Below are positions 26,260 through 33,527 of a stretch of 64,000 nt of DNA, piece by piece. The DNA lies in assembly GCA_001586195.1 (NCBI GenBank), contig CP014609.1, positions 3,442,501 to 3,506,500 of the forward strand, given 5' to 3'. Every line of letters starts with the position of its first letter. Positions within the stretch are counted from its first letter, which is position 1. A program made the position numbers and the translations under genes. This DNA is from Solibacillus silvestris (lineage in GTDB: Bacteria > Bacillota > Bacilli > Bacillales_A > Planococcaceae). The notes beneath the pieces were generated by a model. It did no database searches. It saw only the letters and a program-made list of their open reading frames with translations, and was not told the DNA's origin.

Positions 26260-27138
26260 CTATAATAGTTGGCTCGTTGTCACAAATTCATAGCCTTCTT
26301 CTTTCAAATACAATATAACTTCCTCTAATGCATCTGCTGATTGCTGATGAATATCGTGCATCAAAATAATCCCATTGTCCTTTGCTTGTGATTTTAAATT
26401 TGCCAATGTCTTTTTCGGTGTTTTATGCTGCCAATCAAGTGTATCAATATTCCACAGAACCGGCTTTATATCATCGATCGATTCCCTTACATTTTCATCT
26501 ATTGCTCCAAACGGCGGTCGATACATCGTAGGCGTCTTTCCTGTTGCATCACAAATTGCCTCGTTTGCTCGGTCGATTTCTGCTCGCATTTGTTGTGCGT
26601 TTAGCTTCGTCAAGTTTTTGTGGCTCCACGTATGATTGGCAATTTCATGACCGAAAGCATCCGCTTTTTTCACGACATCAGGATATTTTACAACGTTTTG
26701 ACCGAGCACAAAGAATGTTGCCTTCACTTCATACTTTTGCAGTGTCATTAAAATTTGATCGGTCACATTTTTATGTGGACCGTCATCGAACGTAAGTGCA
26801 ATTTTTTTATGAACGGCCTGTTGTTCTGGAGGTTGTTGTTGTTCATTTTCTTGTACAACATCGGCCTGCGTATTATCCAATATATTTTCAACCTTTATGT
26901 ATGTTGTACAATTTCTGCCCGGTGCCCCTCCGTCATTCATATAAAACGGCATCATTTTATTTAGGCTGCCGGTTGGCTCGTTTATATAACCTTTGGAAGC
27001 GGATGGCTCATAATAAGCAGCATTCATCGAAACCGCTTTATTACTTGCGTAAGTTGACGGTGTATCGATCCATAGGCGATATCCAACAACTATTAATATT
27101 CCACATAATATGCTGAGCACTGTTATTTTTTTGCCCAT
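26260..27138 (-). CDS. Polysaccharide deacetylase (CE4 / NodB domain), membrane-anchored
   Basis: Cell-surface N- or O-deacetylase acting on peptidoglycan, teichoic polymers or exopolysaccharide. Seen: an uncleaved-type N-terminal membrane anchor (residues 5-23), a linker rich in Gln/Glu (91-110), and a NodB domain with motif 1 TFDDGP (116-121), motif 2 HTWSH (169-173), motif 3 RPPFGA, motif 4 LDW, and motif 5 LMHDIH. All metal and catalytic residues are present, so it should be active. RBS AAAGGAGGG precedes ATG 27138. Monocistronic. Substrate unknown. Confidence 0.93.
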   Translation of the reverse strand: MGKKITVLSILCGILIVVGYRLWIDTPSTYASNKAVSMNAAYYEPSASKGYINEPTGSLNKMMPFYMNDGGAPGRNCTTYIKVENILDNTQADVVQENEQQQPPEQQAVHKKIALTFDDGPHKNVTDQILMTLQKYEVKATFFVLGQNVVKYPDVVKKADAFGHEIANHTWSHKNLTKLNAQQMRAEIDRANEAICDATGKTPTMYRPPFGAIDENVRESIDDIKPVLWNIDTLDWQHKTPKKTLANLKSQAKDNGIILMHDIHQQSADALEEVILYLKEEGYEFVTTSQLL

Positions 27139-27236
27139 TCTACTACCCTCCTTTCCTCTTCTATTTATTAGACGTATGAAGAGAGCAAAAAGTTAATAAA
27201 ATATTGGATTTTTTTATAAATTTTTCCCATAAAAAT

Positions 27237-27262
27237 AGCAAAGTAGAAAAAACTACTTCGCT
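27237..27262 (-). terminator. Intrinsic terminator after NERD protein
   Basis: Stem AGCAAAGTAG / CTACTTCGCT with a 6-base loop, followed on the minus strand by ATTTTTATG. Confidence 0.82.
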
Positions 27263-27266
27263 CTGT

Positions 27267-27935
27267 TTACTTTGTCGGTGTGTCGGTTTTTGAATGTAAT
27301 GTCGTATTTTTCCCGTGCATAAAGGCTTCTAATGTTGTGTACACATTTTCAATCTCTGTTTCTGATAATCGTTTTCCTTCAAGTGTTTTTGCCCATTTTT
27401 TTAATTCCGCCATTTTTAGCACTTCTACATTTGAAGATTGAACTTCAACCTGCTGAAATGAGCAACCATTCGTAAAAACTACGAGCGTTTCAAAAAATGT
27501 ACCGTCTACTTCAGGCAGCTGGTCTTTTAATACATGAGTTAAACGTTTAGTTTCATGGATAGGGTTATTAAATACTTGTTTTTTATTTTTATGTAATAGC
27601 TCAATCCATTCTATACCCTGCTCCCGTCCATTAATCCAGCCTGATTTATCTTTCACTTTTACTACATAGATCCCTGATTCATGAAGTAAAAGTGCATCAA
27701 TTGTTTGGACTTCATTATGAACAGGAAGTTGGAGATTCACCATTACTTTTTTTATACCTTGAACATGCTCCAATTCCTTTACTAGCTGATAGGATGTTCG
27801 GACACTCTTATTCATAAGCACATCAAAATAGGAATAGCCGGTCAATTGATAAAATGTTGTATTGTCATGAGTATATAATTTAAAAATAAAGTAACCAATA
27901 ATCGCAATTAGAACGACCAACAAAAATAAGGTCAT
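27267..27935 (-). CDS. NERD-domain membrane protein
   Basis: A 222-residue protein with an N-terminal transmembrane helix (about 3-20) and a nuclease-related domain (NERD). Seen: the NERD pattern LQLPVHNEVQTIDALLLHESGIYVVKVKDKSG (roughly residues 70-101, here abbreviated in function), with the acidic and Lys positions of the PD-(D/E)xK-like core, then NPIHETKRL near 126. The tail is polar. I start at ATG 27935 because AAGGAG sits 8 bases upstream; GTG 27944 overlaps the RBS. NERD proteins are predicted DNA-processing enzymes, but no role is proven for this subtype. Confidence 0.83.
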   Translation of the reverse strand: MTLFLLVVLIAIIGYFIFKLYTHDNTTFYQLTGYSYFDVLMNKSVRTSYQLVKELEHVQGIKKVMVNLQLPVHNEVQTIDALLLHESGIYVVKVKDKSGWINGREQGIEWIELLHKNKKQVFNNPIHETKRLTHVLKDQLPEVDGTFFETLVVFTNGCSFQQVEVQSSNVEVLKMAELKKWAKTLEGKRLSETEIENVYTTLEAFMHGKNTTLHSKTDTPTK

Positions 27936-27993
27936 TGCGTTCACTCCTTGTCTGCGTCATCGCAGTTCATATTAGATAACACTAGTGCCATTA

Positions 27994-28713
27994 CTAAATT
28001 TCTATAGGCTGTTGATAGTTGGCTTTATGACTGTTTATAATCGGTAAAAGCTGATCCAGCTTTTGTATTTCATAAGTTGGCCGAATTGTTGATGGTACCG
28101 CATTAAACGGATTAAGCCAGCATGTATCGATTCCGGCATTTGCGCCACCGATAATATCAGCACTGTAGGAATCACCAATGATCATCGCCTTGTTCGGGTC
28201 GAAATTTGGAATTCGTTCAAAAACATAATCAAAAAATGGCTTCATCGGCTTTTGATAGCCTGTATTTTCCGAAACGAAAACTTGCTTAAAATAAGGTCCC
28301 AAGCCTGTCACTTGGAGGCGTTTCATTTGTGTCTCGGCCAACCCATTCGATGTGATATACAGTTCATACTCAGGTTCCAATGTATGAATCAGTTCCAATG
28401 CGCCTTCAACAAACACTTTACTTTCCGCTAAATAGCCTCTGTACTCAGCGTCCAATGCCTTGCCATCTACTTCAATGCCAAAATGCTCAAATGTCTTGCC
28501 AAATCGGGTTTCCATTAAAATGTCACGAGTGATCAGCCCTTCTTCAAGCGAGCGCCATAAGCCCGTATTAATTTTTCGGTAAACATCCTCGGTCTGGGGT
28601 GTCAATGGAAGCTGATATGCTTCAAATAACTTCGGCAGTGCCAACTTTTCGGCAGCTTTAAAATCCAATAATGTATCATCCAAGTCAAATAATAAAAATT
28701 GATATTCCTTCAT
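27994..28713 (-). CDS. yfnB: HAD-superfamily noncanonical pyrimidine nucleotidase (YjjG/YfnB-like)
   Basis: Cytoplasmic HAD phosphatase of 239 residues that removes phosphate from noncanonical (d)NMPs, a house-cleaning role. Seen: motif I DLDDTLLDF with catalytic Asp10 and Asp12, cap domain (about 16-95), motif II ITSNGLAETQ near 119-128, motif III Lys in QKPMKPFFDYVF, motif IV IIGDSYSADIIGG near 176-188. This set is that of the YjjG family. ATG 28713 follows GGAG. Lies 50 bases downstream of nothing on its strand; divergent from the TSUP gene at 28846. Confidence 0.9.
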   Translation of the reverse strand: MKEYQFLLFDLDDTLLDFKAAEKLALPKLFEAYQLPLTPQTEDVYRKINTGLWRSLEEGLITRDILMETRFGKTFEHFGIEVDGKALDAEYRGYLAESKVFVEGALELIHTLEPEYELYITSNGLAETQMKRLQVTGLGPYFKQVFVSENTGYQKPMKPFFDYVFERIPNFDPNKAMIIGDSYSADIIGGANAGIDTCWLNPFNAVPSTIRPTYEIQKLDQLLPIINSHKANYQQPIEI

Positions 28714-28845
28714 TTGTGTACTCCGTTTCTATTATACTAATATATTAGCTTATCATAATCGAATCACAATTTTAACTATTTACACTACTCCTAATTTTCG
28801 ATAGCATGAGAGTATTGCTCTATGTAAAGAAAGAAGGGTTCTTTT

Positions 28846-29616
28846 ATGGGATTTGAGTTAGACCCACAACTAGTTATTATTTTAATTTGTTTTGGTTTTT
28901 TAGCAGCATTTATCGATTCTGTTGTGGGAGGCGGTGGCCTTATTTCCCTGCCTGCATTAATGTTTGCCGGGCTAAGTCCCTCTGCAGCTGTTGCAACAAA
29001 CAAACTGGCCGGGACGATGGGATCATTAACGAGTACTATTACTTTTTATCGGTCTGGAAAGCTTGATATTAAATCCGTAATGAAGTATTTCCCATGGGTT
29101 TTTATTAGTTCCATGATTGGGGCTTGGATTGTCCATTTACTTGATCCAAACTTATTGAAACCATTAATGCTGATCATGCTGGCAGCTGTAGCAGTCTATA
29201 CAATATTCAAAAAAGATTGGGGCAGCATTTCGGCGGTTAAAACTCTTTCAAAAACAAAGTATATTTTATTTTTCCTAGTGATTTCACTAATTGGTTTTTA
29301 TGATGGATTTTTAGGTCCTGGTACTGGGTCATTCCTGATTTTTGCATTTCTAATGGTCGGATATGATTTTTTAAAGGCAGCCGGTAATGCAAAACTTCTT
29401 AATTTCGGGAGTAATATCGGGGCACTTTTAATGTTTATCTATTTAGGGCAAATCAATTATACATATGGCTTGATTATGGGGGCCGCTCAAATTGTCGGAG
29501 CAATTGTCGGTTCACGGTTTGCGATTAAACGCGGAAGCGGCTATGTGCGTGTCCTTTTCATTATTGTTACGATTACGCTACTTGCGAAAAATGGATATGA
29601 TTTTTTCATGAAATAG
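28846..29616 (+). CDS. TSUP family permease (TauE/SafE-like)
   Basis: Membrane protein of 256 residues from the sulfite/organosulfonate exporter family. Seen: the first-half family motif FIDSVVGGGGLISLPALMF near residues 23-41, the repeat equivalent YDGFLGPGTGSFLIFAFLMV near 152-171, and about eight hydrophobic segments. RBS AAGAAGGG lies upstream. Divergent from the HAD nucleotidase gene and closed by a terminator, so monocistronic. Substrates in the family include sulfite, sulfoacetate and small organic acids; none can be assigned here. Confidence 0.9.
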   Translation: MGFELDPQLVIILICFGFLAAFIDSVVGGGGLISLPALMFAGLSPSAAVATNKLAGTMGSLTSTITFYRSGKLDIKSVMKYFPWVFISSMIGAWIVHLLDPNLLKPLMLIMLAAVAVYTIFKKDWGSISAVKTLSKTKYILFFLVISLIGFYDGFLGPGTGSFLIFAFLMVGYDFLKAAGNAKLLNFGSNIGALLMFIYLGQINYTYGLIMGAAQIVGAIVGSRFAIKRGSGYVRVLFIIVTITLLAKNGYDFFMK

Positions 29617-29625
29617 AATGTATCG

Positions 29626-29653
29626 GATGTCCAATTATTGGGCATCTTTTTTT
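29626..29653 (+). terminator. Intrinsic terminator after TSUP permease
   Basis: Stem GATGTCC / GGGCATC extended by AA/TT pairs, followed by TTTTTTTATTTT. Confidence 0.88.
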
Positions 29654-29660
29654 ATTTTAA

Positions 29661-29684
29661 AAAAAGCTCCGAAAATCGGAGCTG
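29661..29684 (-). terminator. Intrinsic terminator after DinB-family gene
   Basis: Stem AGCTCCGA / TCGGAGCT with a 3-base loop, then TTTTTAAAAT on the minus strand. Back to back with the plus-strand terminator. Confidence 0.87.
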
Positions 29685-29689
29685 AGTTC

Positions 29690-30160
29690 TTATTGCATTT
29701 CTTTTGTCGGTCCCATTACTGGAGGTACCGGTAAACCTGCTTGGCGTAGTAATACTGTCATTTGGCCAATATGATGCGTTTGGTGTGTGATCACTTTGCT
29801 AAGTAGCTCACCGCGCTTCATCATACCACCAAATGCAGGTACCTCTTCTAAAAGCTGCTCCTCTGTTAATGTTGCCGCTTCTTTTTTATAAGCTTCGCGC
29901 ACCATTTCATACTTCTCCACAATTTCCGTCATTGTCACCGGTTGTGGCATATCAGGGCCTGGACCCGGAATCTGCAATCCTGCAAAATGGCCGAATGCGC
30001 CTGCTACACTTACTAAATGCCATGATAACCATCCTAATGAATTGTGATCATCTACGATGGCGATATGCATTTTGTCATCTGGAATGGCTTGCATTACTTT
30101 CAATGCTCCTTTTGATGAGATTGCCCAATCTTTTACAAAATCTTCTGCTACACGATACAT
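29690..30160 (-). CDS. DinB-family metal-binding protein
   Basis: Four-helix-bundle protein of 156 residues (DinB/YfiT superfamily). Seen: metal-ligand histidines in SLGWLSWHLVSVAG (first) and ITHQTHHIGQMTVLLRQAG (second and third), the arrangement typical of the fold. I start at ATG 30160 because AAGGGGAA is correctly placed upstream; the longer reading to 30196 adds a stretch without family similarity. Relatives include bacillithiol or mycothiol S-transferases and damage-induced proteins, so a thiol transferase role is possible but not shown. Confidence 0.87.
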   Translation of the reverse strand: MYRVAEDFVKDWAISSKGALKVMQAIPDDKMHIAIVDDHNSLGWLSWHLVSVAGAFGHFAGLQIPGPGPDMPQPVTMTEIVEKYEMVREAYKKEAATLTEEQLLEEVPAFGGMMKRGELLSKVITHQTHHIGQMTVLLRQAGLPVPPVMGPTKEMQ

Positions 30161-30244
30161 TAACAATTCCCCTTTACAACGATTTATTTTTATCATACCG
30201 AATAAGAACGGATTGCGCTATAAATCAACATTTTAGATTTTTAA

Positions 30245-30751
30245 TCAAGGTATATAATCCAGTAAGATGCTCCATATTTCAACTTTTTCATCAAAGGTTT
30301 TAATATTCTTCCCTGGAATCGGGCTTGTAGATGGCATTTTTTTATATGCCCGTCCATCCAATACTTGGAGCCCAATATGTCTTTTAAAAACATCAAAGCT
30401 TTTCCCGCCATTAAATAGGACAAGCTGTATTTGCGGGTATTTTTTAAACAGCTCCGAAAAGTTATTCGGTATTTCATTTTTTATTGTTGCATCAAGACTT
30501 CCTTCACGTTCACAGCTTTCGATGGAATCCCATAGCCCGATACAATGTTTACGAAGAAGTGCGATTCTTTCGTTATAGTCTTCCGGAATATCGATTGCTA
30601 GAAGCTTTCCTATAATTGGCCAAAAATGATTCCGTTGGTTGCCGTAGTATTGCTGTTTTTCCAGTGACTGCTTTCCTGGCATTGAGCCAAGAATAAGCAC
30701 TTTTGTTTTCCCATCCACAATCGGAGGTAATATATTTTGGATTAGCTCCAT
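30245..30751 (-). CDS. Uracil-DNA glycosylase superfamily protein (hypoxanthine-DNA glycosylase type)
   Basis: Predicted DNA repair glycosylase of 168 residues. Seen: motif A LILGSMPGKQSLEKQQYYGN near residues 19-38, where Asn follows the tyrosine pair, and the C-terminal motif PSTSPIPGKN near 139-148 in place of the HPSP loop. Family 6 (HDG) proteins have exactly the GSxPG...QYYGNxxNxFW start (here QRNHFWPII follows). They remove deaminated bases such as hypoxanthine. ATG 30751 is preferred: GGGAG is spaced 5 bases away. No neighbours in repair; monocistronic or with nothing obvious. Confidence 0.87.
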   Translation of the reverse strand: MELIQNILPPIVDGKTKVLILGSMPGKQSLEKQQYYGNQRNHFWPIIGKLLAIDIPEDYNERIALLRKHCIGLWDSIESCEREGSLDATIKNEIPNNFSELFKKYPQIQLVLFNGGKSFDVFKRHIGLQVLDGRAYKKMPSTSPIPGKNIKTFDEKVEIWSILLDYIP

Positions 30752-30790
30752 CACAACTCCCACCATTCTTTACTGTTATTTTAATGATAA

Positions 30791-30819
30791 AAGAACCACA
30801 TATAAGTATGCGGTTCTTT
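30791..30819 (-). terminator. Intrinsic terminator after amidohydrolase
   Basis: Stem AAGAACCACATA / TATGCGGTTCTT with a short AAG loop, then TTTATCATT on the minus strand; the T-tract is short. Confidence 0.7.
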
Positions 30820-30826
30820 CACTCTA

Positions 30827-32407
30827 TTATTCTTTTTTATATACAATTGATCCATTAACAACGGTCAATAATGCATTGGCCTGTAAAATTTCTTCAGCGC
30901 TGCAGTTCATTAAATCCGTATCGAGTATTGTAAAATCGGCATCATACCCTTGTCGGATATATCCGCGTTCGTCTTCTTTAGAAATTGCTTCGGCACTGCC
31001 AACGGTGTACATTTTCACTGCCTCAAAACGGGTAAGCTTTTGTTCAGCATTATAGCCTTCATGTGTATCTTTCGGTTTCTTTCTCTCCACTGCCGCATAT
31101 ATTGTTTCAAATGGACTCATCGCTTCAATCGGTGCATCAGTACCTGCCGCACATATTAAACCTTCTTCTATAAACGTTTTCCACGCATAATGATGACCAG
31201 GGCGATTTTCACCAAGCTTCTCTGTTACCCATGGATAATCCGATGTAACAAAGGCCGGCTGCAAATCCAATATAATCGACAGCTTCTTCATTCGGGCAAG
31301 ATGTTCTTCCGACACGATGCAGCAATGAATCAGGCGATCGCGCTTCCCGTCAGCTACAGGATATTTCTCTAAATATTGAAGCACCTGTTCCATTGCGCCA
31401 TCACCGATTATATGAATGGCTACGGCTTCATTATACTTCCGCGCTAATTTTATGAGTGCTTCCATTTGTTCATCCGTATGAATGAGCATCCCTTTATTAT
31501 GTTCATCATTTGCATATGGCGTCAATAATGCAGCCGTAGAGCCACCTAATGAACCATCCGCAAAAATTTTCATCGCACCGGCCTCGATGAATGGCTCATC
31601 AAATTGTGCATTGTCTGTTACCATTTCCTCAAATACCGTATGATGACGCAATAAATTGACACGGAAATGCTTTCGTTCACCTATTACGCTATGATAGGCA
31701 GTCAGCGGATTCGTATAATGGCCGTAATAGCCCATCTCTTCTGTATGCCCACCGGTTAAACCATAGGATTGCATATGTTCAATGGCCAGCTGCAATACTT
31801 CCGCTAAACTTTCAATATAGCTTTCTCCCTCTTGTTTGAATAGTGATGACACTAGATTCGTTGCCTGTTCATACAACAGTCCGTTCAGCTCACCGTTTTC
31901 ATGGCGTCCAATCTTTCCGCCTTCGGGATTTTCAGTATCTATTGTAATACCCGCTAAATGAAGTGTGGTTGAATTCACTAAAGCAACATGGTGGCACACA
32001 CGATTAAGGAATAGAGGGTTTTTTGTTACTGCATCCAATTCCTCTTTCGTTGGAATACGGCCATCTGTAAATTGATTTTCATTCCATCCGTCCCCAATGA
32101 GCCACTGCCCATCCTGTAGTTGGCTTGCCGCATTTTTAACCAGTTGCACAAGCTCTTCCCCACTTGTTGCTACTGTCAAATCAAGACGCATCAACTTTTC
32201 ACCGTGTCCTATCATATGGAGATGACTATCTACAAAGCCGGGGTACATAACTGCGCCCTGCAAGTCGATAACGTCATCTGCATATACTAGTAAATCGTCG
32301 AAAGCCCCTGTCTCCACGATCTTACCATCTTGTACAAGCACTGCCTGAACGGTCGCCCCTTCTTGCTCCATCGTATATATTTTGCCATTAGTCCATAGCT
32401 GCCTCAT
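30827..32407 (-). CDS. YtcJ-type metal-dependent amidohydrolase
   Basis: Cytoplasmic amidohydrolase of 526 residues (amidohydro_3, YtcJ/NfdA group). Seen: metal-binding motif PGFVDSHLHMIGHG near 56-69, KIFADGSLGGSTAALL near 287-302 (the usual carbamylated/metal Lys region), AVAIHIIGDGAMEQ near 335-348, and a C-terminal Asp in AAGTDAPIEAMSPFETIYAA. The family hydrolyses amides or formamides; substrate unknown. The gene starts 17 bases after the stop of the lipoprotein gene, so both are likely on one transcript ending at the hairpin near 30800. Confidence 0.88.
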   Translation of the reverse strand: MRQLWTNGKIYTMEQEGATVQAVLVQDGKIVETGAFDDLLVYADDVIDLQGAVMYPGFVDSHLHMIGHGEKLMRLDLTVATSGEELVQLVKNAASQLQDGQWLIGDGWNENQFTDGRIPTKEELDAVTKNPLFLNRVCHHVALVNSTTLHLAGITIDTENPEGGKIGRHENGELNGLLYEQATNLVSSLFKQEGESYIESLAEVLQLAIEHMQSYGLTGGHTEEMGYYGHYTNPLTAYHSVIGERKHFRVNLLRHHTVFEEMVTDNAQFDEPFIEAGAMKIFADGSLGGSTAALLTPYANDEHNKGMLIHTDEQMEALIKLARKYNEAVAIHIIGDGAMEQVLQYLEKYPVADGKRDRLIHCCIVSEEHLARMKKLSIILDLQPAFVTSDYPWVTEKLGENRPGHHYAWKTFIEEGLICAAGTDAPIEAMSPFETIYAAVERKKPKDTHEGYNAEQKLTRFEAVKMYTVGSAEAISKEDERGYIRQGYDADFTILDTDLMNCSAEEILQANALLTVVNGSIVYKKE

Positions 32408-32424
32408 CTTCCGCTATCCCCCAT

Positions 32425-32934
32425 CTACATATCAAAATCTTGTCGTGCATATGGTTCACCTATATTCATATGATCGAGAATCGGTTCATCTGATCCTTTA
32501 TAAATAAACGTGATATCCTGCAATTCAGGTAAATTCTCAAAATAAGAGCGTGCTAACGTTTCAACAAACATATTGGCACCTGCAGAACCTTGAATCGTAT
32601 ATATATCGTCACCTAAATTAAGCACTAAGCTCTTATCCTTATTTTCCATTGTATAGTCAAGCAACACTACATCATGCTCATTTACTGTTGAAAAAATAAA
32701 TGGCACCAGTTCTTCGTCATCGCTATTGAAATTTTCTTCAAATGGAACGGTATTCTCTGCATTCTCATCTGATTTATATAATGTAATCTTTTCCTCTTTC
32801 ACTTTAGAGCTACCTTGTGTCACATTGTCTGTATTATTTCCCGGGACATTATTTACATCATCACTCATCTCTTTTGTCCCGCACGCTGCGAGCACGAGCG
32901 CAAATAACATGACCAATAACAATTTCTTCATCAT
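32425..32934 (-). CDS. Lipoprotein, possibly GerMN-like
   Basis: Surface lipoprotein of 169 residues. Seen: signal peptide MMKKLLLVMLFALVLAAC with lipobox Cys18, a low-complexity Asn/Asp/Ser linker (19-48), then a compact domain beginning KITLYKSDENAENTVPFEEN. The pattern beta strand, LVPFIFSTVNEHDVVLLDYTMEN, and FVETLARSYFENLPELQDI resembles GerMN sensor domains found in sporulation and envelope lipoproteins; I am not certain. ATG 32934 has GGAGTGAGG upstream. First gene of a pair with the YtcJ-type amidohydrolase. Confidence 0.72.
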   Translation of the reverse strand: MMKKLLLVMLFALVLAACGTKEMSDDVNNVPGNNTDNVTQGSSKVKEEKITLYKSDENAENTVPFEENFNSDDEELVPFIFSTVNEHDVVLLDYTMENKDKSLVLNLGDDIYTIQGSAGANMFVETLARSYFENLPELQDITFIYKGSDEPILDHMNIGEPYARQDFDM

Positions 32935-33103
32935 TGCCTCACTCCTTTTGATGTATTACTTTCAAGATACAGAATAAATAAACAATTTTCAAACTTCCGA
33001 TGACTTTCTCAGTACTTGTTACGCTCAAAATATAGCTAAGTTTATCTAAATATAAGTAAACCATTAAATTTCAATACTGAAAATAAAATGTTTTCAAAAA
33101 ATA

Positions 33104-33132
33104 TTGACAATGGTAATTACCTCCAATATTAT
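33104..33132 (+). promoter_or_regulatory. Strong sigma-A promoter for the exporter leader
   Basis: TTGACA at 33104-33109, 17-base spacer, TATTAT at 33127-33132. The spacer contains the perfect palindrome GGTAATTACC (33112-33121), a possible repressor site. Lies 46 bases before the leader-peptide start. Confidence 0.8.
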
Positions 33133-33177
33133 TAAGGAACACTAAATAAATTAAAACAAGGAAAGGAGTTTAGGGAT

Positions 33178-33276
33178 ATGATGACACCAATTGTAAAGTT
33201 ACCAATTTCAACAGCGACAATTTCATATTGCCCTAACCTGAACTTTTGTTTTAATTTCGCACGTACTTGTAAATAA
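33178..33276 (+). CDS. 32-residue leader peptide upstream of the ABC exporter
   Basis: Short ORF with an excellent ribosome binding site (GGAAAGGAG at about 33160-33169) and ATG ATG start at 33178. The product begins MMTPIVKLPISTATISYC, ends FCFNFARTCK and holds three cysteines. The stop TAA (33274-33276) is 3 bases before the first terminator hairpin. In B. subtilis the small ORF bmrB precedes bmrCD and controls it by ribosome-mediated attenuation; position and layout match here, although I cannot claim sequence similarity. A secreted or modified peptide is an alternative, since an exporter follows, but no processing enzyme is present. Confidence 0.7.
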   Translation: MMTPIVKLPISTATISYCPNLNFCFNFARTCK

Positions 33277-33279
33277 AAA

Positions 33280-33310
33280 GCACAGGTGTGGACTCCCCCT
33301 GTGCCCTTTT
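33280..33310 (+). terminator. First leader hairpin (attenuator terminator 1)
   Basis: Stem GCACAGG (33280-33286) / CCTGTGC (33298-33304) followed by CCTTTTCGTTTTG. Its loop side contains AGGTGT, complementary to the 5' arm of the second hairpin. Confidence 0.75.
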
Positions 33311-33316
33311 CGTTTT

Positions 33317-33353
33317 GACACCTTTTCGAAAAATCGGAATAGGTGTCTTTTTT
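33317..33353 (+). terminator. Second leader hairpin (attenuator terminator 2)
   Basis: Stem GACACCT (33317-33323) / AGGTGTC (33341-33347), extended inside by TTTCGA / TCGGAA, followed by TTTTTTTG. A textbook terminator lying 174 bases upstream of the ABC exporter gene. Confidence 0.88.
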
Positions 33354-33434
33354 GTTTGCATTGGCCGTGTTTTTAAATATCCGCGGAAAATGTACGATGC
33401 ATTTTAGTGTAACAACATTTTAGGAGGGCTTTAT

Positions 33435-33491
33435 ATGACTATCATTTGGCAGCGAAAACTATTAAAAATGGATCGATACGATGATGGGTAG
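33435..33491 (+). CDS. 18-residue mini-ORF before bmrC-like gene
   Basis: ATG at 33435 is preceded by AGGAGGG (33422-33428) at good spacing; the product starts MTIIWQRKLLK and ends with Gly-stop (TAG 33489-33491). It lies after both leader terminators and 36 bases before the exporter start. It may be a second leader peptide or simply assist ribosome loading. RBS quality is the only support for translation. Confidence 0.45.
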   Translation: MTIIWQRKLLKMDRYDDG

Positions 33492-33527
33492 CAACACGAT
33501 CAACAATGAAGAAAGAAGGTATACGTA

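Noticed and set aside
33178-33276. Bacteriocin or RiPP precursor
   Set aside because: Although Cys-containing and next to an ABC exporter, there is no modification enzyme, peptidase domain or immunity gene, and the hairpin spacing fits a regulatory leader better.
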